Translations under genes and position numbers: made by a program
Assembly (NCBI RefSeq): GCF_014947265.1
Contig: NZ_JADCNK010000010.1
Location: 124,001 to 188,000 of the forward strand
Reading direction: 5' to 3'
Source of the DNA: Pedobacter sp014947265
GTDB lineage: Bacteria > Bacteroidota > Bacteroidia > Sphingobacteriales > Sphingobacteriaceae
Length of the DNA stretch: 64,000 bases
In this document: positions 8,284-16,045 of the stretch, piece by piece
Numbering within the stretch: the first letter of the stretch is position 1
Layout of the letters: every line of letters begins with the position of its first letter
Notes under the pieces: generated by a model
What the model saw: the letters and a program-made list of their open reading frames with translations, nothing else
Databases searched by the model: none
What the model was told of the DNA's origin: nothing

Positions 8284-8487
8284 ATGTATATCGTTAAAGT
8301 TAAAGGCATAGCCAAAATTCCAGATTACGTACAGTTGAGAGATGACAAGTTTACACTTTTAGCTTATTTTAGGGTAGACAGACCTGATAAATCGCTGGAA
8401 AAACTCGGACTTGGCGACAAGCAAGATTACATTATGGAAATGGTTAAAGGTTTGCCTTTTGGGCAGATTGCAAAATTGGAAATATAA
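8284..8487 (+). CDS. Small conserved-looking protein coupled to ftsE
   Basis: A 67-residue protein (MYIVKVKGIAKIPDYVQLRD...) of alternating beta and alpha character, with no signal peptide or membrane segment. I do not recognise the family. The ATG at 8284 is preferred to an in-frame TTG at 8275. The stop is one base before the ftsE ATG, so the two are probably co-translated. This suggests a role linked to FtsE or cell division, which is inference from position only. Confidence 0.7.
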   Translation: MYIVKVKGIAKIPDYVQLRDDKFTLLAYFRVDRPDKSLEKLGLGDKQDYIMEMVKGLPFGQIAKLEI

Positions 8488-8488
8488 T

Positions 8489-9172
8489 ATGGCAGGCAAC
8501 TCAGTAATTCATTTAAGTAATGTTGATGTTTTTCAGCAGAAACATTTAGTGCTCTCAAACGTAAATTTACATATCGAAAAAGATGAATTTGTATTCCTTA
8601 TTGGTCAAACAGGTTCAGGTAAGAGCAGTTTGCTTAAAATATTATATGGCGACTTACATATTGGCAATGGCGAAGGCAATATTGCCGGTTTCGACCTTAA
8701 AAACCTAAAAGAAAGTCAGGTTCCGTTTTTACGCCGTAAATTGGGTGTAGTTTTTCAGGATTTTCAATTACTTACTGATAGAACGATTGAAAAAAACCTT
8801 GAATTTGTGCTTAAGGCAACAGGCTGGAAAGATGAAAAACTAATTAACGAGCGCATTAAAGATGTTTTAGACAAAGTTGGTTTACGTTCTAAAATCAAAA
8901 AAATGCCACATGAAATTTCTGGCGGCGAGCAGCAACGTATTGTTATTGCAAGGGCTTTGTTAAACGATCCGGAAATAATCCTGGCTGATGAGCCTACCGG
9001 GAATTTAGACCCAGAAACATCAGAAGAAATAGTAACCCTTCTAAAACAAATCAGCCAGGCCGGAACTGCGGTATTAATGGCTACGCACGATTACCACATC
9101 ATCCGAACTTTCCCTTCACGCATTATTAAATGTGAGAATGGAGTTGTGCACGAAGATGCTCAAATTGTATAA
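8489..9172 (+). CDS. ftsE: Cell division ABC transporter ATP-binding protein FtsE
   Basis: A 227-residue ABC ATPase with Walker A at 39-46 (GQTGSGKS), signature SGGEQQRIVIARALL, Walker B plus D-loop IILADEPTGNLD, and H-loop MATHD. Length and the EPTGNLD motif fit FtsE, which with FtsX controls wall hydrolases at the division site. ftsX is not adjacent. LolD/MacB-type ATPases are similar, so the symbol is likely but not certain. The ATG at 8489 is chosen because it begins the homologous region; an in-frame start at 8411 would lie inside the upstream gene. Confidence 0.82.
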   Translation: MAGNSVIHLSNVDVFQQKHLVLSNVNLHIEKDEFVFLIGQTGSGKSSLLKILYGDLHIGNGEGNIAGFDLKNLKESQVPFLRRKLGVVFQDFQLLTDRTIEKNLEFVLKATGWKDEKLINERIKDVLDKVGLRSKIKKMPHEISGGEQQRIVIARALLNDPEIILADEPTGNLDPETSEEIVTLLKQISQAGTAVLMATHDYHIIRTFPSRIIKCENGVVHEDAQIV

Positions 9173-9194
9173 AAAATTCTGACATCCGTCAGCT

Positions 9195-9247
9195 AATCAG
9201 CCAATCTGTTCAGATAAATACAAATAAATCTGACAGCTTGGCTGATT
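9195..9247. repeat. Long inverted repeat between ftsE and grpE
   Basis: AATCAGCCAA (9195-9204) faces TTGGCTGATT (9238-9247) exactly. The arms extend inwards as TCTGTTCAGA and TCTGACAGC with small mismatches, around an AT loop of about 14 bases. There is no T-run after the stem, so it may be a terminator, an operator or a dispersed palindrome. Confidence 0.55.
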
Positions 9248-9300
9248 TCCGTTTATGGCAAAATAGTTGAGATTAACACAAAAAAATTCAGCCCGGTATT

Positions 9301-9882
9301 ATGTTTAATAAGAAGAAAAATAACGATAAAGAAGAAAATATAATGAATCCTGAAAATACATCAGAAAATACTGCTGAGAATGTAGAGAATACTGATGCTC
9401 CTGCGGTTGAAACTGAGCAGGCACCTGAATTATCTGCAGAAGAAAAATTGCAAGCGGAAGTTCAACAACTTAACGACAAATATTTACGTTTATACGCTGA
9501 GTTCGATAATTATAAACGTCGCACACAAAAAGAACGTGTAGAATTATTGCAAACTGCCGGTAAGGATGTAATTGTTTCACTTTTACCTGTTTTAGATGAT
9601 TTTAACCGTGCATTAAAAGCAATGGAAACGGCTACTGAGGTAGCTCCGGTTAAAGAAGGTATATTATTGGTAAGCACAAAACTGAAAAATACCTTGGCGC
9701 AAAAAGGTTTGAAAGATGTAGAAAGCATTAACCAACCTTTTAATACCGATTTCCACGAAGCAATTACCAATATCCCTGCACCTAGCGAAGACCTTAAAGG
9801 GAAAGTGATCGATGAGGTGGAAAAAGGTTATACCTTAAATGATAATGTAATCCGCTTTGCTAAAGTTGTAGTTGGGGCGTAA
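9301..9882 (+). CDS. grpE: Nucleotide exchange factor GrpE
   Basis: A 193-residue GrpE. The N-terminus is acidic and disordered (about 1-50). A long coiled coil follows (LSAEEKLQAEVQQLNDKYLR, then AEFDNYKRR), and the C-terminal beta domain contains PFNTDFHEAI and GYTLNDNVIRFAKVVV. GrpE releases ADP from DnaK. dnaJ follows after 97 bases in the same direction; dnaK itself is not in this window. An in-frame ATG at 9343 is an alternative start, but 9301 gives the usual charged tail. Confidence 0.95.
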   Translation: MFNKKKNNDKEENIMNPENTSENTAENVENTDAPAVETEQAPELSAEEKLQAEVQQLNDKYLRLYAEFDNYKRRTQKERVELLQTAGKDVIVSLLPVLDDFNRALKAMETATEVAPVKEGILLVSTKLKNTLAQKGLKDVESINQPFNTDFHEAITNIPAPSEDLKGKVIDEVEKGYTLNDNVIRFAKVVVGA

Positions 9883-9892
9883 GAAATAATTA

Positions 9893-9966
9893 TTGAATGA
9901 TTGAATTTTGAATGATTGAATTAACATCTCTCATTCCATCAATCAATCATTTAATCATTCAATCAT
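9893..9966. repeat. AT-rich inverted repeat between grpE and dnaJ
   Basis: Tandem TTGAATGATTGAA units on the left face AATCATTTAATCATTCAATCA units on the right, giving a long imperfect hairpin. Similar TTGAATGATTGAG strings occur near 30018 upstream of ccmC. It lies within the grpE-dnaJ transcription unit. Confidence 0.55.
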
Positions 9967-9979
9967 TTTATAAATAAAG

Positions 9980-11140
9980 ATGAGTAAAAGAGATTATTAC
10001 GACGTATTAGGCGTAACCAGGGGCGCAGCCGCCGATGAGATAAAAAAAGCTTATCGCAAGATGGCGATTAAATATCACCCGGATAAAAACCCTGGCGATA
10101 AAGCTGCTGAAGATAAATTTAAAGAAGCTGCTGAAGCTTACGAAATTTTAAGCAGCCCTGAGAAAAAACAACGTTATGACCAATATGGTCATGCTGGTGT
10201 TGGAGGCGCGAGTGGTGGCGGTTATGGCGGTGGCGGAATGAACATGGACGATATTTTTAGCAATTTCGGCGATGTATTTGGTGGTCACAATCCTTTCGAA
10301 AGTTTTTTTGGCGGTGGTGGCGGTCAGCAACGCGGCGGTCGTCGTGTTGCAAAAGGCACTAACCTACGTATAAAAGTTAAATTAACACTTGAAGAAATTG
10401 CACATGGTGCCGAAAAGAAAATCAAGGTTAATAAACTAATCGTTTGTAAAACCTGCGACGGCTCTGGCGCAAAAGATAAATCATCGGTAAGTACCTGTGG
10501 TACCTGCGGTGGCAGCGGCCAGGTGCGTAGAGTAACCAATACGATTTTGGGCCAGATGCAGACGGCATCTACCTGCCCTACTTGTAACGGTAGTGGTCAA
10601 CAAATTACCGCTAAATGTAATGTTTGTCATGGAGATGGTGTCGTACGTGGTGAAGAAACCATTACCATCAATATTCCGGCAGGCGTAAGTGAAGGTATGC
10701 AATTAAGCATGAGTGGCAAAGGAAATGCTGCACCTAATGGCGGTATCCCCGGCGATTTAATTATCTTAATTGAAGAAACACCTCACGAAACCTTAAAACG
10801 TGAAGGAAATAATATTGTTTACGATTTACATTTAAGCTTTGTTGATGCTGCTTTAGGGATGAGCATCGAAGTACCAACCATTGATGGTAAAGCTAAAATT
10901 AAAATCGAACCAGGTACCCAAAGTGGAAAGTTATTACGCTTAAAAGGTAAAGGTTTGCCAGAAGTAAATTCTTACCATAGAGGTGATGAAATTATTCACA
11001 TCAACATTTGGACACCAAAAGCTTTAAGTAGCGACGAACGTAATGCTTTAGAGAAATTACGTGAATCGCCGAACTTTAAGCCTCAACCAGGTAAAAATGA
11101 TAAGAGTTTCTTCGAAAGAATGAAAGAATACTTCGAGTAA
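9980..11140 (+). CDS. dnaJ: Chaperone DnaJ (type I Hsp40)
   Basis: A 386-residue full-length DnaJ. The J domain carries His33-Pro34-Asp35 (KYHPDKNPGDK). A Gly/Phe-rich region follows (about 72-120). Four zinc-binding C-x2-C-x-G-x-G repeats start at Cys156, Cys173, Cys199 and Cys213. The C-terminal substrate-binding barrels end near residue 375. DnaJ delivers clients to DnaK and stimulates its ATPase. It is co-directional with grpE and followed by a clear terminator. Confidence 0.97.
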   Translation: MSKRDYYDVLGVTRGAAADEIKKAYRKMAIKYHPDKNPGDKAAEDKFKEAAEAYEILSSPEKKQRYDQYGHAGVGGASGGGYGGGGMNMDDIFSNFGDVFGGHNPFESFFGGGGGQQRGGRRVAKGTNLRIKVKLTLEEIAHGAEKKIKVNKLIVCKTCDGSGAKDKSSVSTCGTCGGSGQVRRVTNTILGQMQTASTCPTCNGSGQQITAKCNVCHGDGVVRGEETITINIPAGVSEGMQLSMSGKGNAAPNGGIPGDLIILIEETPHETLKREGNNIVYDLHLSFVDAALGMSIEVPTIDGKAKIKIEPGTQSGKLLRLKGKGLPEVNSYHRGDEIIHINIWTPKALSSDERNALEKLRESPNFKPQPGKNDKSFFERMKEYFE

Positions 11141-11156
11141 TTAATAAATATAGATT

Positions 11157-11187
11157 AAAAAACCGGTGCCGCAAGCATCGGTTTTTT
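11157..11187 (+). terminator. Rho-independent terminator after dnaJ
   Basis: AACCGGTGC (11161-11169) pairs with GCATCGGTT (11175-11183, one G-T pair) around a CGCAA loop and runs into TTTTTT. It lies 16 bases after the dnaJ stop. Confidence 0.9.
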
Positions 11188-11227
11188 GCTTTACAGCAGA
11201 TCGTCATGCTGATCCGATTTTGTTAAG

Positions 11228-11312
11228 TTAGATGTTACCATCTGACTATTAAAACCATACCAGTAAATTTTGATAATTGATTTTTCGCCGTATCAGATGG
11301 TAACATCTGACA
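11228..11312. repeat. GTTACCATCTGA palindromic element, copy 1
   Basis: The left arm TTAGATGTTACCATCTGA (11228-11245) is an inverted copy of the right arm TCAGATGGTAACATCTGA (11293-11310), with one mismatch, across 47 bases that include TTGATAATTGATTTTTC. Copies 2 and 3 share the right arm and the ATTGATTTTTC-type segment before it. Confidence 0.75.
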
Positions 11313-11463
11313 CCACGCGTATTCATTTGTAACCTCAAATTCTTGCATTTGCATAAATATTGACCACCTAAGTAACCTGAGGTCAGCTAAGCATAAATTA
11401 TTTTGTGAGAGGCTTTCTCAAAAAGATTTACCGTGGCTCATTAAGCAAATTATTTTGACACGT

Positions 11464-11540
11464 CGTCATTCCCAATTTAATTGGGAATCCTAATGCTATC
11501 GCAGCGCGCTTTAAGATTCCAGCCTGCGCGAGAATGACGG
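11464..11540. repeat. CGTCATTCCC palindromic repeat
   Basis: The ends CGTCATTCCC and GAATGACGG are inverted, with an inner hairpin CCCAATTTAATTGGG and a GCGC-rich centre. An inverted relative lies at 32673-32741 and shares AATCTTAAAGCGC-type sequence. Confidence 0.7.
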
Positions 11541-11570
11541 GAAACAAAATAAAATTCTGGCCTTAACTGC

Positions 11571-11659
11571 TAGATTTTACTTTTGATACGGTCTAATAAA
11601 AACCATATAAGTAAAATGGATAATTGATTTTTCACTGTATCAGATGATAACATCTGACA
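11571..11659. repeat. GTTACCATCTGA palindromic element, copy 2
   Basis: The right arm TCAGATGATAACATCTGACA (11640-11659) is intact. The left arm has decayed (AGATTTTACTTTTGATAC). The internal segment AAACCATATAAGTAAAATGG...AATTGATTTTTC parallels copy 1 closely. Confidence 0.7.
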
Positions 11660-11730
11660 CAATGGTATCTGAGACAAATTACTAATTTTTCGGGTTGCCA
11701 TATCCGTAAAACAAGCATTAATGATAAAAT

Positions 11731-12027
11731 ATGGACAAACTCAGTGCCGCTTTTAGAAAAAATCCAATTGCATCGGTAATATTTGCATTATATTTAGTTG
11801 GATGGATTTCACCAATCTTAATGGAGATTTTATTTGCGCCAGCAAAAAATGAAACGCAATTAAAGAATCATCATTCTCCATTTACCGGATTTTTAATATG
11901 CTCAATGCTTTATTTATTAACTATGGTGGTATTAGGCTTTCTAAATAAAAAAGGAAACATTTACTTAAAACTATCGGGTTACATTGGTATCTCGTTGATT
12001 ATTTTCATTGCAATCTATAACAGATGA
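11731..12027 (+). CDS. Small integral membrane protein of unknown function
   Basis: A 98-residue protein with three hydrophobic segments at about 14-34, 52-71 and 79-96. The first loop is polar (APAKNETQLKNHHSPFTG). It ends ISLIIFIAIYNR. I do not recognise a family. It sits between a repeat-filled gap and the DUF72 gene, 33 bases upstream of the latter, and may share its transcript. Codon use looks ordinary for the neighbourhood. Confidence 0.65.
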   Translation: MDKLSAAFRKNPIASVIFALYLVGWISPILMEILFAPAKNETQLKNHHSPFTGFLICSMLYLLTMVVLGFLNKKGNIYLKLSGYIGISLIIFIAIYNR

Positions 12028-12060
12028 TAAACCTTTCCCTCTATAACCTGTTTTCTATGC

Positions 12061-12777
12061 ATGAAATGGAAAATTGGTTGTTCAGGCTTCTATTACCGCG
12101 AATGGAAAGAAGTTTTCTATCCTAAAGGTTTAGCACAAAAAGATTGGTTTAAGTATTATTGCGAGCATTTTAATACAATAGAGATTAATTCTACTTTTTA
12201 TAAAATGCCAACGCAAAAATCGTTCGATAAATGGTACAACGAAAGTCCTGACGATTTTTTGTTTACGATTAAGGCACCGCGTTTAATTACACACTACAAG
12301 CAGTTGAATGAATGCGAGCAACTTATCAACGATTTTTACGAGGCTATTCAAATCGGACTAAAGGAAAAATTGGGCTGTGTACTTTTTCAGTTTCCACCGA
12401 AGTTCGATTATAGTGCCGAAAGGTTAAATCTATTGATCGAAAATTTAAGACCAGCGTTTAAAAATGTAGTAGAATTTCGGCACATCAGTTGGTTTGATGA
12501 AGAAGTTTATAGAAAACTGAATAAAAATAAGATCATCTTCAGCGGACAAAGCTATCCATCTGCCCTACCCGATAATGTAATTCAAAATACAGCAACTGTT
12601 TATTACCGTTTTCATGGTAAGCCTGTATTATATAAATCTGAATATGAAATAAATACAATTACGGACTTCAAAAATCAGATTAAAGACGGTGTTACTGAAG
12701 TTTTTGTTTATTTTAATAATACCTGGGGAGTTGGAGCATTACATAACGCGAAACAATTGCAGGATTTAGTGAAATAG
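12061..12777 (+). CDS. DUF72 family protein
   Basis: A 238-residue TIM-barrel-like DUF72 protein. Typical features are IGCSGFYYREWKEVFYP at the N-terminus, YCEHFNTIEINSTFYKMP, FTIKAPRLITH, VLFQFPPKF, VVEFRHISWF, YYRFHGKP and the C-terminal VYFNNTWGVGALHNA. The biochemical function of the family is unknown; nuclease- or isomerase-like roles have been suggested from the fold only. Length is normal and the gene appears intact. Confidence 0.9.
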   Translation: MKWKIGCSGFYYREWKEVFYPKGLAQKDWFKYYCEHFNTIEINSTFYKMPTQKSFDKWYNESPDDFLFTIKAPRLITHYKQLNECEQLINDFYEAIQIGLKEKLGCVLFQFPPKFDYSAERLNLLIENLRPAFKNVVEFRHISWFDEEVYRKLNKNKIIFSGQSYPSALPDNVIQNTATVYYRFHGKPVLYKSEYEINTITDFKNQIKDGVTEVFVYFNNTWGVGALHNAKQLQDLVK

Positions 12778-12820
12778 GATTGGAAAAGCAATGACAGTGG
12801 TATATTTTAATGTTAGCCGG

Positions 12821-12905
12821 GCTATACGCTGTAGCTCAGATTGAAAAAAATCTGAGGCTGCCACTACTATCCCGTTTATTAACAACGGCTTGTTCTACTA
12901 TTTTG
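12821..12905 (-). repeat. Dispersed repeat (TAAACCnGATA family), minus orientation
   Basis: Read on the minus strand it runs TTAATAAACGGGATAGTAGTGG ... GCGTATAGCCCGGCT, the same two conserved arms as at 268-345. The middle carries a CAGATT/AATCTG hairpin. Confidence 0.5.
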
Positions 12906-12932
12906 GATAGCAGAACCATATTAGTGCAGTAA

Positions 12933-13024
12933 GGTTTTACCATCTGACTGCCTGGAGCATCTTAACAAAATGTAAGATGGTTACATTTGATTTTTCTCCC
13001 TGTCAGATGGTAACATCAGACATC
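12933..13024. repeat. GTTACCATCTGA palindromic element, copy 3
   Basis: The left arm GGTTTTACCATCTGAC and right arm TCAGATGGTAACATCAGACA flank a diverged centre that still contains TTGATTTTTCTCCCTG. It lies 1.3 kb from copy 2. Confidence 0.7.
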
Positions 13025-13073
13025 ACGGGAATTTTCTAGGCCGTTCGCTATTTTGCCAAAAGTTGCTAACGTT

Positions 13074-13178
13074 TAAAAATAAACCTGATAGCAATGATAT
13101 TTCGGTGAACTAGCTTTAATTTAGCACCAACATTAACGAAATTTAATAGATAGCAGGACTGCAGCTCCCGATAAAGTA
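13074..13178 (+). repeat. Dispersed repeat (TAAACCnGATA family)
   Basis: It begins AATAAACCTGATAGCAATG and ends GATAGCAGGACTGCAGC, matching both conserved arms of the copies at 268 and (inverted) 41115. Confidence 0.5.
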
Positions 13179-13215
13179 CCGCTTCTGCTTTCCAAAAAAA
13201 TATAAAACAAAAAAT

Positions 13216-14130
13216 ATGCGTGTTGCCGTTATCGATCTTGGAACCAATACTTTTCATTTGCTTATTGCTGAAAAAGCAGGTAAAGAATTGGAAATTCTCT
13301 ACAAAACCAATGTTCCCGTTAAATTGGGCGAAGGAAGAATTAACGATAACATTATCATTCCAGCAGCCTTTGAAAGAGGGATAAATTGTCTTAAAGATTT
13401 TAGTGAAATTATTGCTGATTACCAAGCTGATAAGGTCAGGGCTACGGCAACATCTGCCATTAGGAGCGCAGAAAATGGCAAAGATTTCGTTGATGCGGTA
13501 CATGAAAGAACTGGAATAAACATTGAAACGATTAGCGGTGATGAAGAAGCTGAATTAATTTACCAGGGTGTAAAACTGAGTGGGGCCATTACCGATCTTT
13601 CGCTGATTATGGATATTGGTGGCGGCAGTGTAGAATTTATTCTTTGCGATACTGAAAACCTGATCTGGAAGAAAAGTTACAATATTGGTGCAGCCCGTTT
13701 AATGCAGCAGTTTTTTAAATCAGACCCCATAAATGACGGGGATAAAAACGCTATTTTATTTCACATTCAAAACCAACTCACCGATCTTTTCGACATCTGT
13801 GAAAAACATCAGCCCAAAGTGCTGATCGGATCTGCCGGAGCATTCGAAACCTTTGCGGAGCTCATCATCAGAAAAAACAAACTGAAAACAGATATAAATA
13901 CCACCAAAACTTTCGAATTTAACTTTGACGACTACATCGAAATTGCAGGTAAATTATTGAATTCTAACCATCAAGAGAGATCAGCAATGCCTGGAATAAT
14001 TCCATTAAGGGTTGATATGATTGTAATTGCTTCTTTAATTACCAATTACGTTTTGGGCAGATCGAAGATAAACAGGTTAACGCTTTCCACTTACGATTTG
14101 AAAATGGGTGTACTGGCAAGCCTGATATAA
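13216..14130 (+). CDS. Exopolyphosphatase / pppGpp phosphohydrolase family protein (Ppx/GppA)
   Basis: A 304-residue ASKHA-fold protein. It has the phosphate loop VIDLGTNTFHLLI at the start, RATATSAIRSAENG, SGDEEAELIYQGV, and the second phosphate loop IMDIGGGSVEFI. The family hydrolyses terminal phosphates of polyphosphate or pppGpp. This is the short form without the C-terminal HD-type domain of E. coli Ppx, and which substrate it prefers cannot be told. It is convergent with the gene at 14185. Confidence 0.9.
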   Translation: MRVAVIDLGTNTFHLLIAEKAGKELEILYKTNVPVKLGEGRINDNIIIPAAFERGINCLKDFSEIIADYQADKVRATATSAIRSAENGKDFVDAVHERTGINIETISGDEEAELIYQGVKLSGAITDLSLIMDIGGGSVEFILCDTENLIWKKSYNIGAARLMQQFFKSDPINDGDKNAILFHIQNQLTDLFDICEKHQPKVLIGSAGAFETFAELIIRKNKLKTDINTTKTFEFNFDDYIEIAGKLLNSNHQERSAMPGIIPLRVDMIVIASLITNYVLGRSKINRLTLSTYDLKMGVLASLI

Positions 14131-14156
14131 AAAATGATCCATCAGCAGATGGATCA
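14127..14156 (-). terminator. Rho-independent terminator for the gene at 14185-14862
   Basis: TGATCCATC and GATGGATCA form a perfect 9-base stem with an AGCA/TGCT loop. On the minus strand it is followed by TTTTTTAT. The T-run lies only on the minus side, so it serves the minus-strand gene, although the hairpin may also slow readthrough from ppx. Confidence 0.85.
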
Positions 14157-14184
14157 CCGAGAGTTTGCATATATTAATTTAGGA

Positions 14185-14862
14185 TTATTTCTTTTTTGGT
14201 GCAATCAGTACTCTACCCATAATCATGGGTTCAGCTTTTTTGAGTTTGAGGTTATTTTGTTTCCCTTTAGAAAAATCGAGTGTTAAAAAGGCTGAATAAC
14301 GGATACTTTCAACCATCAGTTGATTTTTACTGAAATCAAACTTATTATCCAAAAGAATTTCATACCGACCGTTTTTATCAGTCAAAGTGGCATATTTAGT
14401 ATCGAGAATGGATAACCTTATTCCAGCAAGCGGCTTATTATCAGCACCGATAACATAACCGTATACTTTTTTGGGCATAACCGGTTTTTTATTGTCGGTT
14501 TTGTTATTTATGCTTCTAGTTATTTCAATGGGCTCCTTAAAATTTTCGGCTCTGGCATCCATCACAAAAATGCTCATGCCTATAGCCAGCACACCAAGGT
14601 ACTTCATCCAGTTTCTATTGTTTGTTGGAACAATAGCCAAATGATAGTTGAGCTGGTTTAATTGGCTTTGGCTCATGCGGCCGCACACAGAAGAACCTGC
14701 ATTTGCCAATACATTGATGATTTCTGCATTGGTATAGCCAGAGAAATCGATTACATTTTTGCTGCAGGCTTTACAGAAATTGAAACCTTCTCCTTTATCC
14801 ATTTCATCCCAGTTCTGTAAACATGGCTCGGCTATGGTAACTTCGTTAATTCTCGTTTTCAT
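14185..14862 (-). CDS. Membrane protein with N-terminal four-Cys domain and CarboxypepD_reg-like domain (paralog)
   Basis: A 225-residue paralog of the protein at 4280-5002. The N-terminal domain has Cys14, Cys30, Cys33 and Cys60 in the same pattern (CLQNWDEM, FCKACSKNVIDF, CGRM). A transmembrane segment follows (about 85-103, MKYLGVLAIGMSIFVM), then a carboxypeptidase-regulatory-like domain (VYGYVIGADNKPLAGIRLSI, TLTDKNGRYEI). Topology implies that the Cys domain is cytoplasmic and the beta domain periplasmic. Function is unknown. It has its own terminator and no obvious operon partner. Confidence 0.75.
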   Translation of the reverse strand: MKTRINEVTIAEPCLQNWDEMDKGEGFNFCKACSKNVIDFSGYTNAEIINVLANAGSSVCGRMSQSQLNQLNYHLAIVPTNNRNWMKYLGVLAIGMSIFVMDARAENFKEPIEITRSINNKTDNKKPVMPKKVYGYVIGADNKPLAGIRLSILDTKYATLTDKNGRYEILLDNKFDFSKNQLMVESIRYSAFLTLDFSKGKQNNLKLKKAEPMIMGRVLIAPKKK

Positions 14863-14914
14863 CTTGGATGTTTTTAGAGATGATGAAACTTTTAAGAGAA
14901 TTCCACAAGGAGTT

Positions 14915-15481
14915 TTAAATAAACTTCAATAGTTCATTATACAGCTTTTCTGTTGGCAAGCCCATTACGTTAGTATACGAGCCTTCAATCCGTTGTACCA
15001 CTACGATACCCCACCAATCTTGCACGCCGTAACTTCCAGCCTTATCAAAGGGTTTATAATTATCGATATAGAAATCAATTTCATCAGCTGTAACAGACTT
15101 ACAGTAAACTTCTGTCCTATCGTAAAACGAATGAATTTTATCGCCTCTAACAAGTGTTACACCTGTAAAAACTTCATGCCTGCCGCCCGATAGCTTTTTT
15201 AACATTTCCTGTGCATGTGCCCTATCTTCAGGTTTACCTAAAATTTCTCCGTTTAAGGCAACGATGGTATCTGCTGTAATCACTATTTCACCATCAGCAG
15301 TAAAAGCCCTGGCCTTCTGTTCTGAAATGTAAACGGCAATTTCTGCCGGACTTAAATCTAAAGGGTAACTTTCATCAACATCCTTTAACTCGACTTTAAA
15401 ATCTAAACCCATAAGCGTTAAAAGTTCTTGTCTTCGAGGTGATTTAGAGGCTAGAACGATAGGAGGAAAATTTGCAGGCAT
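14915..15481 (-). CDS. Maf family nucleoside triphosphate pyrophosphatase
   Basis: A 188-residue Maf protein. The signature SKSPRRQELL lies near residue 13. Further motifs are KARAF, ITADTIV, LGKP, SGGRHEVFTG, DKAGSYGVQ and the C-terminal GSYTNVMGLP. Members hydrolyse dTTP, UTP and modified nucleotides, acting in nucleotide house-cleaning and possibly in cell-division arrest. The DKAGSYGVQ region fits the dTTP/UTP-type subfamily. The gene appears intact; the start MPANFPPIVLASKSPRR is well placed. Confidence 0.93.
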   Translation of the reverse strand: MPANFPPIVLASKSPRRQELLTLMGLDFKVELKDVDESYPLDLSPAEIAVYISEQKARAFTADGEIVITADTIVALNGEILGKPEDRAHAQEMLKKLSGGRHEVFTGVTLVRGDKIHSFYDRTEVYCKSVTADEIDFYIDNYKPFDKAGSYGVQDWWGIVVVQRIEGSYTNVMGLPTEKLYNELLKFI

Positions 15482-15495
15482 ATTTTATTTTTTTG

Positions 15496-15534
15496 CTAAA
15501 ATAAGAAAAGCGACATAAAGCCGCTTTTCTTATT
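15496..15534 (-). terminator. Rho-independent terminator after the Spy-like gene
   Basis: AATAAGAAAAGCG (15500-15512) pairs with CGCTTTTCTTATT (15522-15534), a 13-base perfect stem, and is followed on the minus strand by T-rich sequence. It separates the Spy-like gene from maf. Confidence 0.8.
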
Positions 15535-15551
15535 TGATATTTTAACAAGAT

Positions 15552-15941
15552 TTAGTTGTTTCCACCACCCTGTCTACGTTTTTCCATTTCAGCACGTTGC
15601 TCTTTTTGCCAGGCTTCGTAAGCTTTTTTCTGATCGTCAGTTAATACCGCAGTAACTTTTGCGTCGTTATCAGCACGCATTTTTTGCATTTTCTCTCTCA
15701 TCGCATCTCTATCCCCACCACCTTGCATTTCTTCGCGCATTTTTTTCATGGTTTCAGCCTGCTCAGTAAAAACCGTGGTTAGCTTTGTTTTCTGATCATC
15801 AGATAACTTTAATTTTTCGTCAAGCAATTTTACTCTTTCTTCAGGTTTCATCATCATTCTACCTTGTCCGCCACCTTGCTGCGCGTTAGCGAAACCAGCT
15901 ATACCTAGCATTAATCCGCAAATCATCATTAATTTTTTCAT
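15552..15941 (-). CDS. Small secreted Spy/CpxP-like protein (LTxxQ-type helices)
   Basis: A 129-residue protein with a signal peptide (MKKLMMICGLMLGIAGFANA, cut before QQGGG). The mature part is helical and rich in Lys, Glu and Met. It has two repeats of the LSDDQKTKL / LTDDQKKAYEAW type, typical of Spy/CpxP-like periplasmic proteins. The C-terminus is RRQGGGNN. Such proteins act as periplasmic chaperones or metal/stress sensors; which applies here is unknown. The start at 15941 is chosen because it gives the signal peptide; in-frame sequence upstream does not look coding. Confidence 0.8.
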   Translation of the reverse strand: MKKLMMICGLMLGIAGFANAQQGGGQGRMMMKPEERVKLLDEKLKLSDDQKTKLTTVFTEQAETMKKMREEMQGGGDRDAMREKMQKMRADNDAKVTAVLTDDQKKAYEAWQKEQRAEMEKRRQGGGNN

Positions 15942-16045
15942 GTTGTTCTTTTGTTGTTTTTGGTCCAAATTGAGTTTGTTGGAGTGTAAAAGAAAATGAA
16001 AGTTTAAAGTCGCTATGTAACTAAGCTGTTGCGAAATAAAATATA

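Larger units (their letters stand above)
11188..11730. other. Repeat-filled non-coding gap
   Basis: About 540 bases without a supported gene. It holds two copies of an 85-base palindromic element (11228-11312 and 11571-11659) and one CGTCATTCCC-type palindrome (11464-11540). Nothing recognisable lies between them. Confidence 0.6.
12778..13215. other. Non-coding gap with three repeat copies
   Basis: No gene is supported. It contains one minus-orientation copy (about 12821-12905) and one plus-orientation copy (about 13074-13178) of the TAAACCnGATA repeat family, with copy 3 of the GTTACCATCTGA element between them. Confidence 0.55.

Noticed and set aside
13066..13503. Minus-strand frame of 145 codons across the ppx start
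   Set aside because: It covers repeat sequence and the antisense of Ppx phosphate-loop motifs.
14135..14156. Terminator for ppx on the plus strand
   Set aside because: The hairpin has no T-run on the plus side; the T-run is on the minus side, so it was assigned to the minus-strand gene.
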